Source: Dipteris shenzhenensis
Lineage: Eukaryota > Polypodiophyta > Polypodiopsida > Gleicheniales
Assembly (NCBI GenBank): GCA_047967505.1
Contig: CM106541.1
DNA length: 64,000 bases
Direction: 5' to 3' (one strand)
Part shown: positions 34,707 through 46,418 of the stretch, piece by piece
How positions within the stretch are numbered: the stretch's first letter is position 1
Layout: every line of letters starts with the position of its first letter
The notes under the pieces: model-generated
What the model was told of the DNA's origin: nothing
The model's input: only the letters and a program-made list of their open reading frames with translations
Database searches by the model: none
Position numbers and translations under genes: made by a program

Positions 34707-36608
34707 TGTGATGCCAAAAATTGATATTTTTAATTTCGCATTGGTATTGTTTTTCTCTATGTTTAATAAGAGTTTGAGTATCAAGTGATAGCCTAGCGGC
34801 TCTCACTTATTTCTATTTTCTAAGATATTGTATGGGATTGAGAGGATGAGTGGAATGGATCATTGTGAATACCATAGATATGAATTATAAATACCTTGGT
34901 ATGGGGTGAGGGTTATTTGTGTATGGGATATTATGGGGTTTTTAGAAAAGAGGAAGAGTGAGTCATATAAAGAGGTGGGCTCATGTCCATGTGTTCCAAT
35001 AATATAAGAGCAATCACATGCCAAGCGTGTGGAAGGCATGTAGAGGAGTGTGGAGTCAAGAGGAATCCTTCTAGAATTCCTATGTGGAATAAGGAGGATG
35101 TGGACATATGGAAAAGAGAGGGTCCCTATGGGCTCCATGTGGGGAGACTCTTAACTTTCTCAATATTTTAAGAGTCTTGAGCATCTTTTGATGGGACACA
35201 TGGCAAGAGTAGCCAAAAAGGACATGGATGGTGACATACGGGCTTATGTGATTGATGGGGAAATGAATCTACAGGAAGCAATTATAAATCGGTGAAAGAG
35301 GGTGACAAAATCTCTATAAAAGGAGCCCTCCTCTCCCTTGTTCTCATCTCTTTCACCATTAGGCCTCATGTTGCTGTAGCTCTAGTCCCCTGAAGCCTCT
35401 TCCATGAGCCTTCTCTCCCTCTTGTAGATATTCTCTTATGTAGACTCTTGAGTCCATCTCTCTCTAGTTCATCCTCTCTCTATGAGTAGTCTTGGAGCTT
35501 CCGCTCCCTCTTGTATGTATGAAACTTCTTCTTCTCCCTTGTGTTTGTAGTATTTTGAGTTGCATTGGAGCACAGTCTCACTCTATTGACAATGAAGATC
35601 ACTTCGTATTCCCTCTCTTGAGTCTCTCTTCCCTTTTTTTTTTTGTTTCAAAGCCTTAAAAGTTCTTTCTATTCGGCCGCTCATTGCACACACATGGTAC
35701 ATCCATTTCCCGAGCCACTATGGGAGTTACTTACCCTATTCTAGGCAAACTCTATGAGTGGTGGATCATTAATGAAGGTGGAGTCTTGAGGGATCGTCCT
35801 GCTCAGGCGAAATTAGCATGGGTGGAGGGCAGTTTTCATGACAGTTTGACCTTCTGTTAGTGTTTTGCTCATAACTTTCCGCTCGTTAGTCCGATTTTGA
35901 TGAAACTTATATCAACACGAAGCTCTATTCAAGGCTCATGTCTTTGTGTTATTAGATCTTAAACCAGGTACTATAGCAAAAAGTTATGAGTCTCTGTGTT
36001 TGATAGTTTATTTTCATGACAGTTTTTACCCCCGTCTAGTAAACCGCCCATAACTTTCTGGCCGCTTCTTTGTTTCTGACAAAACTTATATCAACGCGAA
36101 GCCCATCTCAAGACACATATCTATATGTGTTTGAATCTTTGGTACCATGTCTCTACCAAAAGTTATAGGCCTCTGTGTCTAATGACAGTTTGGAGAGTGT
36201 TTTGAGCTAAGTGTAAAGGTATCTATGAAGGAGGTGCAATGTTTCCTCGGAACCTACCCATCCGACCCAATCAGCCCCTTCAAGCTTCTTGATATATATC
36301 AATTCATGTCATGTTGAGCCGCAAGATCTTCTTTCAACAACGTATCACTCTTCTCTTTGGCGCAGACCGGCTTGCTGAGATTATGGCCTCTGCTGATCCT
36401 TTCCTTCTCCCTATGCTTAAGTACAATATCACTTGGGATGTTACCATATTCATTCTCATCTAAGGGAGGAAAGTATGGTGTGGTATCTGGGCATAAAAGC
36501 TTCTTTTTAATGTCCCTTTCTCAATGATAAATATCTTTGTCACTTAGTTCAAAAGCAGTAGGAAGTGAAGAGGTGCGTGAAGTTTATTATCCCCAACTTC
36601 ATGTCACA
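34707..36608 (+). repeat. Gypsy 5' LTR
   Basis: Starts TGTGATGCCAAAAATTG and ends TTCATGTCACA. A TATA box (CTATAAAAGG, about 35316-35325) precedes CT-rich text likely to hold the RNA start. Two diverged internal repeats of about 180 bp begin at about 35834 and 36011 (CATGACAGTTT, CATAACTTTC, AACTTATATCAAC). Confidence 0.82.
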
Positions 36609-36612
36609 TCTT

Positions 36613-36628
36613 TTGGTGGAGACGCCGG
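36613..36628 (+). promoter_or_regulatory. Gypsy primer binding site candidate
   Basis: TGGTGGAGACGCCGGG four bases after the LTR end. Its complement ends in CCA as a tRNA 3' end should; the tRNA was not identified. Confidence 0.55.
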
Positions 36629-37279
36629 GTACGTTTGGTATTGGATTCATCTCACCTTACTAAACGCTCTCGGGTTTACTTGATTGCATGTTATGCCTAG
36701 TGTAGGCATGTGCTTTCTGATGTGATGCTTAGAAGAACTCCATTAGAAGAGATTGCAGCCCTTTAAAGAGAACTAGAAGATTGTGAAGGTGATGCTCAAG
36801 CTATTCACACGGTCATTATGATCATATCCTTTATGTTTGCACTCTTGAATATGTTGGTTAATCGACAATGTCGGCAGCAGGCACAATGATAGATTGGGGA
36901 TTGTTTCATGCACTAGTAGCTTGGTGTGAAGAAGAGTTGAGTCTTTGGGTAGTTTTTGACTATAACAATGCAGTGGTGATTCTCAATGCTTTCAACTTCT
37001 TTTACTATGTAAATGATGAAGAGTACAATATCTTGAAGCTGTTATGTGCATTTCCAATTGTGAGAAGGGTGATTCTTGAATGCATGTATACACAATGTTT
37101 TCATGGTGCTGGTTAGTCACTTATTTTTGAAGATTTTGTTGAGGATCACATTGTGCAGGGTTTTCAACAAGTGGTTATACATAATAAGTTGGTCTTGGTA
37201 TACTAAGGCTCTGTGGGGTCTTGTTTAATCTTGTTTATGATATTATTTAGATCTTGGTGTTTCCTTTTTGTGTTTCATC
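36629..37279 (+). other. Gypsy leader
   Basis: No recognised protein. An 82-codon open frame at 36868-37116 (MIDWGLFHALVAWCEEELSL...) resembles nothing I know and may be chance or a decayed short ORF. Confidence 0.45.
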
Positions 37280-38099
37280 ATGGTGAAGATTCCAACGTTT
37301 CGAGGGACCCAAGGGGAAGACCCGGAGTCTTATCTTCGGGATTTTGTTCGAGGATGCCGGCTTTTTGGATGGTCCATGAAGGATCGGGCGGAGATTTTGC
37401 CCGATTTTCTTGAAGGTGTAGCCTTGATTTGGCATGAGGCATTGCCAGACTCTACCAAGGAGGACTGGGACCAAGTGGTGGCTGCAATGAAGCAGAGATT
37501 TGGGACAATGGAGTCGCCAAATGCTTTGATGTTGCAGTTGGACCGGTTCTATCAAGGAGAGGGTGAGATGGTCTCTGCATTGGCAATCCGATATGAAACT
37601 TTATGGACAAAGTATGAATTGGCAACTTTGCGAGCTGTGGCATATGCATCATCGGCCCCTCAAAGTCTCTCAAGAATGGGAAGCACTTAAAGATGAGCAA
37701 ATTTGTTATGGCTTTGGAGCCGCGAAAGTAATGAGTAAATATCCAATAACATACATGGAGGCAACAGCTTCAACTTCTAAGATGGAGGTAATGGGCACTC
37801 CTCAGGTACCAAAGTCCTCTGAGTTAGATCATAATATCTCCCATTTAATGGCAGAGTTTGCTGATTTGAAATTGCATTTGGTTAACGCACGACAACCTAG
37901 AGCACCAAAGAGTGAGGATAGGCCTCGAGATAAGAGTGGGGTCACTTGCTATGAATGTAATGAAAAAGGTCACTATCGCCCCGAGTATCCTAGATTAAGA
38001 AAGAAAGAAGAAAAACAAGTATCCTTATTAGAAGCTTCTTTAGGGGATGAGGAAAGAGAGGTAATGATGGCTAAATGGGGGCGTGGTAAAGCAAAATAA
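37280..38099 (+). pseudogene. Gypsy gag
   Basis: The capsid part starts at ATG 37280 (MVKIPTFRGTQGEDPESYLR) with FLEGVALIWHEALPD and WDQVVAAMKQRFG, the retrotransposon-gag pattern. A frameshift near 37640 moves the rest (SQEWEALKDEQICYGFG, CYECNEKGHYRPEYP) to another frame ending at 38099. The zinc knuckle has C, C and H but Y in place of the last C, so the CCHC finger is broken. A lysine/glutamate-rich linker follows. Confidence 0.8.
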
Positions 38100-38228
38100 G
38101 AAGAAGAAAGCAAGGAAGAAGTAGATGGGGAACATCAAGAAGAGGAATGCCGTATTAAGAAAAAGAGGGCATCTAGAAGGAGAATTAGCAAGTCAGACTT
38201 TCGTTTAGGACAAGGCATTGGAAGCTAT

Positions 38229-38612
38229 GTGTCTGACCTTAAAGAAAAGGAAGCTCATATCACCTTTGGTCAATTACTTGATTTGTCTCCAAAACTACGG
38301 AAAGAATGGGGAAAGCTAGCAAGGACAAGAGTGTCAAAGAAGAAAAAGAAGAAAAGTGCCATTCCTATTATTCAAAAGGTAGATATAGATGGTGGTGATG
38401 ATGTACCTGTGGTTGATGTGATCATTGATGGTCAAGTGATTTCTAATGTGTACATTGATGGAGGTGCATCGATTAATGTCATGAGTGAGAAGACCATGAT
38501 AGATGTTGATTTAAAATACTCTAGTACTACCTCTCCTTATCGCATCAAATTGGCTGACAACACTAGGGTAAAGACCTTGGGAGTAGTGAAGAATCTAGAA
38601 GTGGATGCATAG
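38229..38612 (+). pseudogene. Gypsy aspartic protease
   Basis: VDVIIDGQVISNVYIDGGAS then INVMSEKTM. The active-site triplet is DGG rather than DSG/DTG; IDGGAS-type sites are, to my knowledge, frequent in plant Tat/Athila-type elements, so this need not be a mutation. A lysine-rich segment precedes it. It ends at a TAG at 38610. Confidence 0.72.
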
Positions 38613-39001
38613 GAATTTTTGTACCGACTACTTTTCAGGTAATCCCTACCAAGCCAGATGCACGTGCCTATCCATTGATTTTGGGAAGGCCTTGGCTATG
38701 CCAGGTGAAGGCTGTTCAAAAGTGGGATACTAGAGAATTGATTTTGCATGGAAATGATTAGAAGGTATGCTACAACATTAGAAGCCGTAAAAATAAAGTT
38801 GTCTAGGAGGAGTCTTCGACATCAGAGAGTTCGAGCTCTGACTTAACCGATGAAGAAGAAGAGACAGGGTGTAGCTCCGAGGAGTCCAGCTCAGAGGGTG
38901 AGGTGGAAGGAATGGCCTTTGGTCTTTGTCTTTGTGTTGATTGGGATGAGTCAGGAGGGAACAAGATGGTGGTATAAGAAGATCCTGTAGAGACACTTCA
39001 G

Positions 39002-40391
39002 GTGGAGGATGTGGAGCACACTAAACGACGCCAACGCAATGAAGAGCTTCTTGGTGATTCTCTATTAGATAGTGAGAAGCTCCAGTACTTGGATATGTTA
39101 GATGATTTTCCATGTCTCTTTGCAACAAGCTATTCACAAGTTCGACCAATCTCTCTTGTGGAGCACAAGATTGAGTTGAAGTCAGAAAGCAAGCGAGTTG
39201 TGCAACGCTTAAGGCGATTGGGGGTGAAAGCTGAGGCACTAAAGAAAAGTTAACACAACTACTTGAGGTGGGATTCATCTTTCCTGTTGATGATTCAGAA
39301 TGGATATCTCATGTAGTTTTCATACCAAAGAAAGGAAATAAGTGGCGGGTTTGTGTGGACTTTCGTCCTTTGAATGCATGCACTAAGAGGGATCATTTTC
39401 CTTTGCCATTCCAAGATGAATTACTAGACCAAGTACCAAGGCATGAGATATATTCTATATGTGATGGGTATTCTGGGTACTTTCAAATTTGTATTTGGGA
39501 GAAAGATCAAAAGAAAACATCATTTGTCACACCTTGGGAAGTTTTTGCTTACAGAGTGATGCCTTTGGGTTGACCAATGCACTAGCTACATTTTAAAGGT
39601 TCATGAGTCAAGTGCTTGAGCCTTACTTGGGAAAGTTCATAAGGGTATTTTTGGATGATTTTTGCATTTATTCTCGGCGCATAGATCACATGGAGAAGTT
39701 AAAGATGGCCTTAGCTAGGATTGATGAAGCAAAAGGGTGTCTAAATCCTAGCAAGTGTCATTTGGCACAAACAAAAGTAGTCTTGTTGGGGCATATTGTG
39801 TCTGAAGAAGGCCTGCAAATGGATCCTGACAAGGTTCAAGCAATCATGGCATTGCCAAGTCCTGAGAGTGTCACTGGTGTTCGTAGAATTCTAGGAAAGA
39901 GCAAGTATTATCAATGCTTTTGTGATGATTTCACAGAGATAGTGCATCCCATGAACTTGTTGACAAGAAAAGGAGTTTCTTTCCAATGGGGTGTGGAGCA
40001 ACAAGAGTCTTTTCAGCAACTTAAGGAGGCTATGAGTAAGGGCCGAATATTGAAGCCTCCTGATTGGTCTCAAAACTTTTATGTAAATCCAAGTGTATCT
40101 TTGCATTCAGTTGGTGCTGTATTGCTACAAAAAGGAGAGGCAGGTAGAATGCAATCCATCTATTATGCCAGTCAACAACTTACAGAAGTGGAAACAAGGT
40201 ATGAAGAAATGGAGCACCAAGCCCTCTCTTTGGTGTTTTTAGTCAGAAAGTTTCGCTCCTATTTATTACCTCGGCCATTTTTCTTCCTTACCTCTCAGTC
40301 TGTATTAGCATATCTAGTTCACAAGCCTAATCCTGGGAGGAGATTTGCAAAGTGGTTGTCAGAGCTTCAAGAGTTCTCTTTCTCTGACTGA
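39002..40391 (+). pseudogene. Gypsy reverse transcriptase and RNase H
   Basis: HKIELKSESKRVVQR (39002-39253), WISHVVFIPKKGNKWRVCVD, YSICDGYSGYFQICI (39268-39573), then FIRVFLDDFCIYSRR with the catalytic DD, HIVSEEGLQMDPDKV, and the tether/RNase H part LHSVGAVLLQ and IYYASQQLTEVETRYEEMEH (39603-40391). Stops and shifts at about 39253 and 39575 break it into three frames. The GYSGY and LDDF motifs place it in Ty3/Gypsy. Confidence 0.85.
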
Positions 40392-40410
40392 AAATACCAC
40401 TAGGTCCACT

Positions 40411-40836
40411 ATGGCAGATTTGCTCACAGGATGGCAGGGTCTAAGAGAAGAAAAGAAATATAAGGAGGACATAAATGATGAAAGGGAGACACCACCAACA
40501 GATTTTGTTTTGTATTTTGATGGGGCTTTTAGTCCTTCATGCCAACAAGGATCCGAGGGGATAGTCTTGCTGAATTCTGAAGGTCAAGAGGTGTGGGCAA
40601 GAGGATAAGAGCTTCCAAGTATCACAACTAACAATGCAGCTGAGTATAATGCTTTGATTCTTGGTTTGGAGGGTTGTCTTCAAAGTCAAGTTAAAGAATT
40701 GGAAGTAAGAGGAGATTCTCAGCTTATTATAAAGCAAATGCAAGGGCATTACAGGACAAGTCCTCATTTGAAGGAGCTTAATCAAAGGCTATGGCACGAT
40801 GTAGTCAATTTGATTTTTGCAAGTTTTTTCATATAA
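40411..40836 (+). pseudogene. Gypsy second (plant Tat-type) RNase H
   Basis: FVLYFDGAFSPSCQQGSEGI, NNAAEYNALILGLEGCLQSQ, VRGDSQLIIKQMQGHY. The D, E, D pattern is visible. A TAG at about 40606 interrupts it. It marks the Tat lineage. Confidence 0.8.
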
Positions 40837-40869
40837 ACAGAAAAGAAAATCAAAGGGCAGATGAGTTAG

Positions 40870-41271
40870 CCTATTGGCTTTACACCATTCCAACTTGTGT
40901 ATGGAATAGAAGCCATTTTGCCCATTGAATTGGAGATACATAGTCTTTGCACTACTATTGCAAGAAAAGGACAGGAGGATGCCTATGCTCAACGCTTGGT
41001 ACAACTAGAAGCCTTGGATGAATGTAGATTACAGGCCTTACAAAACTTGGAAGCTTCTCAAAAAAGGCGCAAGGCCCGTTTTGACACCAAATTACGTAAG
41101 AAGAAAGATATTGCAGAAGGAGATCTGGTCATGAGATTTGATAGCCGTCTGGACAAGCGGCTAGACAAAAAGTTTATCAGCCGATGGGAGGGACCATATC
41201 GAGTCAAAAAAGAAGTTCACGAATGGAACCACATGGAACCTATCAGCTCGAGGATGTTGACGGCATGGTGA
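40870..41271 (+). pseudogene. Gypsy integrase C-terminal part
   Basis: The preceding RNase H (RADELAYWL) joins at about 40875 to FxLVYGIEAILPIELEIHS, so zinc-binding and catalytic core are lost. The remaining part has FDTKLRKKKDIAEGDLVMRF and the chromatin-side GPY module (SRWEGPYRV). Confidence 0.78.
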
Positions 41272-41364
41272 TACCTGGACGCACCAATGAGTATCGCCTT
41301 AAGTTCTTCTATGCCTGACCACCTTCAGGGCCAGCAGACCCTCTCTATTACTACAATGGATCTG

Positions 41365-41517
41365 CTGGGGGGGGAAAGATGTGATGCCAAAATTTGATAT
41401 TTTTAATTTGGTATTGGTATTGTTTTTCTCTATGTTTAATAAGAGTTTGAGTATCAAGTGATAACCTAGCGGCCCTCACTTATTTCTATTTTCTAAGATA
41501 TTGTATGGGATTGAGAG
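41365..41517 (+). repeat. Gypsy polypurine tract and truncated 3' LTR
   Basis: CTGGGGGGGGAAAGA precedes TGTGATGCCAAAATTTG at 41380. The LTR breaks off at 41517 inside GGGATTGAGAG, where LINE text follows. Confidence 0.82.
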
Positions 41518-41790
41518 AGGCTATGGCCAGTATCTGGGCGAGCATGTAGGGATCCTTCAGAGTAGCCACTGCTAGGAGAGTTACTTTTTTCAGAGTTTGG
41601 AGAGGATCTCCTTTCTTCTCTGAGTCTCCCTCAAGGTTGAGGTGGCATTTTCAGCCTCCGCCTTGGTTTTTTATTAGCTCCTTTTGAGCTATTTTTTTTT
41701 CTTATGAATAGCATGATGATTCCCGCATTTGAGCTTGCTCTCGCAGTTTTCATTGATACTTAACGAAGTAATTTTCTTGAAAAAAAAAGA
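41518..41790 (+). pseudogene. LINE tail fragment, right of Gypsy insertion
   Basis: Tail motifs SPFFSESPSRLRWHFQPPPW and the 3'UTR, with A-tail at about 41779-41790; TAG at 41548 where relatives have Q. Confidence 0.82.
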
Positions 41791-43024
41791 AATAGCAGTA
41801 AATCTCTCCCAAAAATTGCTTGCACTAAGCCCAATCCCTGCTGGGATAGTAAGTGCAAAAATTTGCCCCAAATAATTTGCTCAATCACAATCCTTTTCCG
41901 GGATACAAAATGCAATCAAGCACTGTATTTCTGCCCCAAAAAATTCTGCTAAATTGCTGCCAAACAATGGCTCAATGCAATGCAAAACAATGGCCCAAAT
42001 GCAAAGTACTTTTGCCCCAAAAATCAGCCAAGCACTGGCTCAAATTGCAATATTCTGAAGTACTTCACGTGCTAGAATGCAATCCAAACTGCAAGTAGCT
42101 GTCAATGAGTCTCAAGACTCATAAATGCAAGAGCCACAAATCTTGCACCCAACACAATGGGAATCCAAATGCAAATCTAGAAGAGCTTCAAACAATCTGT
42201 AGAACCTGTACCCATCTGTAGAACCTGTACCCACCACTAAAACAAGTGCCCAAAACAGCCTCAAGCTGTGTAACACTGCAAATGAACAATGTACCTTGCA
42301 ATGCACTTGCAATATGGGCAAGAGAAGTTCTCGAAACTGGCTGGAATTGAAAAGAGTCCACATCTAAGAAAAGACACCAACGAAAAAATGCTCGGAATCC
42401 CCTTTTGACAAGTCGTACGGACTCGGAATCACCTTCGGGCAAGTTGTACAGAATCTTGGCATTGTCGCGCAACTATCCATACAGAGTTGTATGTCCGTAC
42501 AAACATCCGTGTAACTGTATGAACAAAATTTTGCAAAATTTTGCACCGCCTGAAATGGTTTGAGACAGGTTTGTTTGTGTGCGAGCAGCTTTGAAATTTC
42601 AAAAAACGTCAAAATTGAACCTCAAAAAGTCAAAAGACAGCTGCAGAACTGTTTTTGGTGATGAAACGAGGCACCGGATTGAACTGGAGTAAAATGTGGG
42701 CTGTTGGGATCGAATGTGAGCTATGGAAGCTAAAACGGAACAGAATGTGGGCAACCAAGAACAAAAGTAGAGCACCAAGCTTGCAGGAGTCTGAAAGCAA
42801 GTGCGGGAATGGACTCTAGTGACGGATGCTCTGATACCACATGTAGGAACAAGAATGGAGAAGAGTGGTCAACACAAGAGAACAAGGAGTGAACACAATT
42901 GAACTCCAACTGAAATGTTCAAATGAAACAATACAAGTACTTGGTATATATAGTACCCAAGCACTAGTCAACCATATAGTTGACTTATGACCTACAACAC
43001 CATATCATTGTAGATATCTCTACA
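41791..43024 (-). mobile_element. Copia subfamily 2: 5' LTR and leader only
   Basis: LTR 42842-43024 (183 bp), primer binding site (TGGTATCAGAGC on the minus strand, 42839-42828) and about 1 kb of leader with the same ACAAGTCGTACGGACTC words (about 42410) as the other Copia leaders. Gag and pol are absent; the leader ends at the LINE A-tail at 41790. Confidence 0.8.
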
Positions 43025-43712
43025 TTGCAGTGAACTAGTGGAGGAGTATTTTTGGAGCTGATTGCTCATGCTCGGTGCTCTTCAGCTCCTGATTTTGTTA
43101 AGAAATGCCTTTGGGAGTAGATAGGCTAGGATCATTTGGACTGGGATCGCAAATCTAGGATCATTTGGACTGGGATCGCAAATGTGCTATGCAAAACTTC
43201 CCCATCCCCTTTCTTCCTTATTTGGGTTTCTATGGCCTGGGTCTCCCTTATTGCGCCTCATATCTTTTATGATATTTAGGAATCCTCTTGGGCCATCTCG
43301 ACATGGCCGGGATGTGCTTCAGGCTGTCCCTTCATCTCAAAACAGGCCTGCACATGCTTTAATGGATGTGGATACTTGTTGGGAGATTATAGCAAGCATC
43401 ATTTCCTAGAGGGTTTGGAGCTCTAGATGTTCAGAGGCTATTGATGGCACCCAAGTCTACATTGTTCATACCTGACTTGCATTTGGGCAGATACTATACA
43501 CACTCTCATGGCTATTTGGTCTAGGATGAAATTCCCTTCTAACACCATCATGTGGCATTTCCAGTCACAGTCTTGGTTTTTATCTAGTTTTCCATTTGAG
43601 TGATATTTTACCACCAGATATTCATGCTGTATTTCTGCCTTGATTTTCTTTTCTTGGCTGTTTCTTTCATGCTTAATAGAGTCTGTTTCACCCTCCCAAA
43701 AAAAAACTACTT
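43025..43712 (+). pseudogene. Decayed LINE tail fragment
   Basis: The start TTGCAGTGAACTAGTGGAGG matches the zf-RVT start, followed by decayed LWEC-type and DTCWEIIASI regions and a 3'UTR with an A-run near 43700-43710. A 29-bp direct repeat lies at 43127-43155/43156-43184. Confidence 0.75.
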
Positions 43713-44184
43713 TAAAAACATGATGCAGGTAAACACTGTTATTTTGAAGGGAGAGGAGGAAAGACAGCAATCCTTTATTCTACAGCTCAATTTTTAATTT
43801 TAAAGGAAAATTTTGCTTCTTTGTGTAGTAAAGATTATTCAGCTCTCTGACTATTGATTTAACGTGGAATTGTTTGCTAACATAGTTTGGACATGTGGGT
43901 TTTTAATAGAAAGCTCAAGTGAAAGAGAACACAGGAAAGGGTTTTGAAGAAGAGGAGTCGTCTACTCTTTTTTATTCTGCATTGATGCCTCTATTGGTAT
44001 GGAAAATATATTTCCCATTCTTTTGTTTAATATTGTGAATTTAACCTTTCATATTACTGTCTCTCAAAATTCTTTTTCCTCAGATGAGATTATCAAATTT
44101 TCAGCTATCTTGCAAAAAAAAGGAAAGAATAAAACCTATCTCATAATGAGCCCCTGACAGTATATACAAACTGATTTATGGCAG
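43713..44184 (+). other. Distal end of the 34.5-kb intron
   Basis: AT-rich text without a recognised element. It ends in the acceptor CTGATTTATGGCAG before exon 44185. Confidence 0.6.
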
Positions 44185-44354
44185 GTTGATTTTGAAAGCA
44201 CAGTTGCAAAGCCAGCTTTTACGTGTTTGGGTCCTGCTATATCTGGTGTTGCTGATGTGATAAATGTACAAAACCAGTTTGATGCATTGGCTCGACCAAG
44301 TGGAGGACGCTTACCATTTACTGTATATGACAAGTACTTGATAGAACTAGACAA
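44185..44354 (+). CDS. DUF639 family protein, exon
   Basis: Encodes VDFESTVAKPAFTCLGPAIS...GGRLPFTVYDKYLIELD. Acceptor GGCAG at 44184, donor GACAA|GTGTGT at 44354/44355. It starts in phase 0 and leaves two bases, completed by the first base of the next exon. No stops. Confidence 0.82.
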
Positions 44355-45124
44355 GTGTGTACTTTAGTCTCTCCTTTAATTTGTATGTAAAAAACTACAT
44401 CTTTCTTTATAGCATTGTCGAATTAGTCTCAAATGTCTTGTATGTAAACTTTGAAGTACCAAAACGAGAAGGCTTGTCACAAACTAGAGGAGGCTGGATT
44501 CTAGGGACCAAAGTCATATCTTGATACTGTCCTCGAACATCAAGAGGGAAGGTTTTGGATATTGAATTGCTGAATGACTAAGGTCAGTCCCCTCCTATAG
44601 ATCTGACTGGTAGGCCAGCTTGATCACTTTATCTGCTTTTCATAAATACAACATTGTACGTAAACATAGGGGAACACACAACTGCACTTGTGGCCCACAT
44701 CTCACCCATTTCTTTGCATCAGTGGCATGCAGCTCCTCATCCAATCATGGTAGGTCATCTTCTATCTCCCCATCAATGTTGCTTGCCGCTTCCTCTCATT
44801 TCTAGATCCTCCACTCCACAATCTCCCACCTACTATCCGACACTGTGTCCTATAGTATCTCCAATGCTATTGTTATGTGAAATTTTATTTTGTTGCTACC
44901 AGGGGTGGTTAGTGGGTTTTAGTGACACTGTGTAGGAGGTTGTGTTGGGTTGTCTTGTAAGTCCACCTCCACTATGGAGTCTAGAGGGAGGTGGGGTGTC
45001 AAGCAGGCTTTCAAATGAGACCCGTTTCATGTCGAGGAATGTGATTGTGTAGGGTCGAGTTCCCATGTGGGGGGTAGAGTGATTAAGATAAGGCCCATGT
45101 GGGGGGTAGAGTGATTAAGTTAAG
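44355..45124 (+). other. Intron sequence, no gene
   Basis: Nothing recognised apart from a direct repeat CCCATGTGGGGGGTAGAGTG at about 45062 and 45090. Confidence 0.45.
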
Positions 45125-45416
45125 AGTGTGTTCGAGTGTTACTAGAAACTAGTTTTATGAGTCTTTGTGTGAGACAGTGTCATGTGGCATATTGGGAGTT
45201 TTTCCATATACATATGGTACTTGAGTGTGTGTGTCCACTCTATATGAGTGTTGTACCTTCACTTGTCACATCAATCAACTCAGTGGAGCTTTTGGTCATG
45301 TAAGTGATTTCCTTTTGATTCTTGCCTTTCCTTCCATTTCATTTTATTTCCAGTTCAAGTTATGCTTCCTTCCTTGTAGTTCCCTTGTCTCCTTTCCTCC
45401 TTCTAGTTCCTTCATG

Positions 45417-45429
45417 TGGTATCAGAGCC
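45417..45429 (+). promoter_or_regulatory. Primer binding site, initiator Met tRNA
   Basis: TGGTATCAGAGCC two bases after an LTR end CCTTCA. Confidence 0.8.
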
Positions 45430-46055
45430 ATGTCCCCTTCTAGCTTTCCCTTCCTTGGGACAACCTTAGGAGTGAGGTAGCCTGGAAATGGAAGCTATCT
45501 TCTCCCAAAGCGCAGCCCTTCCCTGTCCTTCCTTAGCCTCTCCATGTGCTGCTGATTCGTGGACTTGCTACTGTTGATTCGTGGAGCTGCTACCTTGGAA
45601 TTCCTGCCTCTTGGTGCTGCTCATTCTGCCTTTTGCTGCTGCTCGTTCCACCTCTTACTACTGCTGCTTCCTACCCGCTACATGCTGGCTCTCTTCTGCC
45701 CGCTACCCATTGCCTCTTCTACAGCTCCTGCTGCCCGCTACCTCCTCTTGGTGCTTCCTTCTCTTTGGAGCTGCCCTCATTGTCGATAAGTTCACGGAGG
45801 AAGGATTTTCTACTTGGCAAACTAAAGTGCAGCTGCTCCTCATGAAATAAAATGTATGGGATGTCATTGAGGATGAGGACTACGCTACAACGGATGTGCC
45901 ATTGGGGATGAGTCAGGGTTCCACTATAGATGAGAGGCTGGAGGATCCTTGTGGGTGCCTGTGCAAGTAGGGATGCCCTATGAGTCGGATAACCATGATG
46001 CGGTGTTGAGGGATTCTTCTATACTTACAAGCCATGAATTATACCAGGTAGGAAT

Positions 46056-46418
46056 TTGGATATGCCTTTATGTGATGAGGATATGCTGATAAATGTGCAA
46101 GCTGGAGTTCATGAGGTGCAGGATGTTGATCGATGTTTGTTGCTTGAGGATTGTGAGTTGGATGTCCAGATTGCTAGTGTCTTTGAGGCATGCTTATTTG
46201 CATATTTGTCCTGCCTTTGTGTCTATGAAGGGGATGATGCCTGGAACCACTATTTGGATGAGTTGATTGACAGGGATTTTAACAGGTATTCAGTAGGTGA
46301 TCGTGTTGATATAGACACAAATGTTTCTTTTCCTATGCTTGATAATAGTAGTGCACAGAGGTATGATGTTTTTGAAAAGAAAGTGGGTGGACGACACAAC
46401 TTGGGAGATTCTGGCTAG
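46056..46418 (+). pseudogene. Unrecognised acidic reading frame
   Basis: About 115 residues, acidic, with LDELIDRDFNRYSVGDRVDI and FEACLFAYLSCLCVYEGDDA. I do not recognise the family. It is cut by a LINE insertion at about 46401; beyond that LINE another acidic frame (46788-46943; TEIRNLSLLLEVDEDDAYIF then stop) may be its end. Its place between Copia gag and 3' LTR suggests element or captured sequence. Confidence 0.4.

Larger units (their letters stand above)
34707..41517 (+). mobile_element. Ty3/Gypsy element (Tat-like, dual RNase H)
   Basis: A 5' LTR of 1.9 kb, primer binding site, gag, protease, RT, RNase H, a second RNase H and the integrase C-terminus, a G-rich polypurine tract and a truncated 3' LTR. 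The order protease-RT-RNaseH-second RNaseH-integrase is that of the plant Tat lineage. The integrase catalytic core is deleted, and several frames are broken, so it is inactive. It split a LINE fragment (34633-34706 / 41518-41790). Confidence 0.87.
9723..44184 (+). other. 34.5-kb intron of the DUF639 gene
   Basis: The intron runs from GTAATT at 9723 to ATGGCAG at 44178-44184. Both flanking exons are in phase 0, so joining gives a continuous protein (...AEKHCK then VDFEST...). It is filled with nested LINE, Copia and Gypsy elements on both strands, described separately. Confidence 0.75.

Noticed and set aside
33798-34784. 328-codon open frame containing a zinc knuckle
   Set aside because: A chance fusion of antisense LINE, Copia gag and minisatellite; only the gag part (34160-34632) has meaning.
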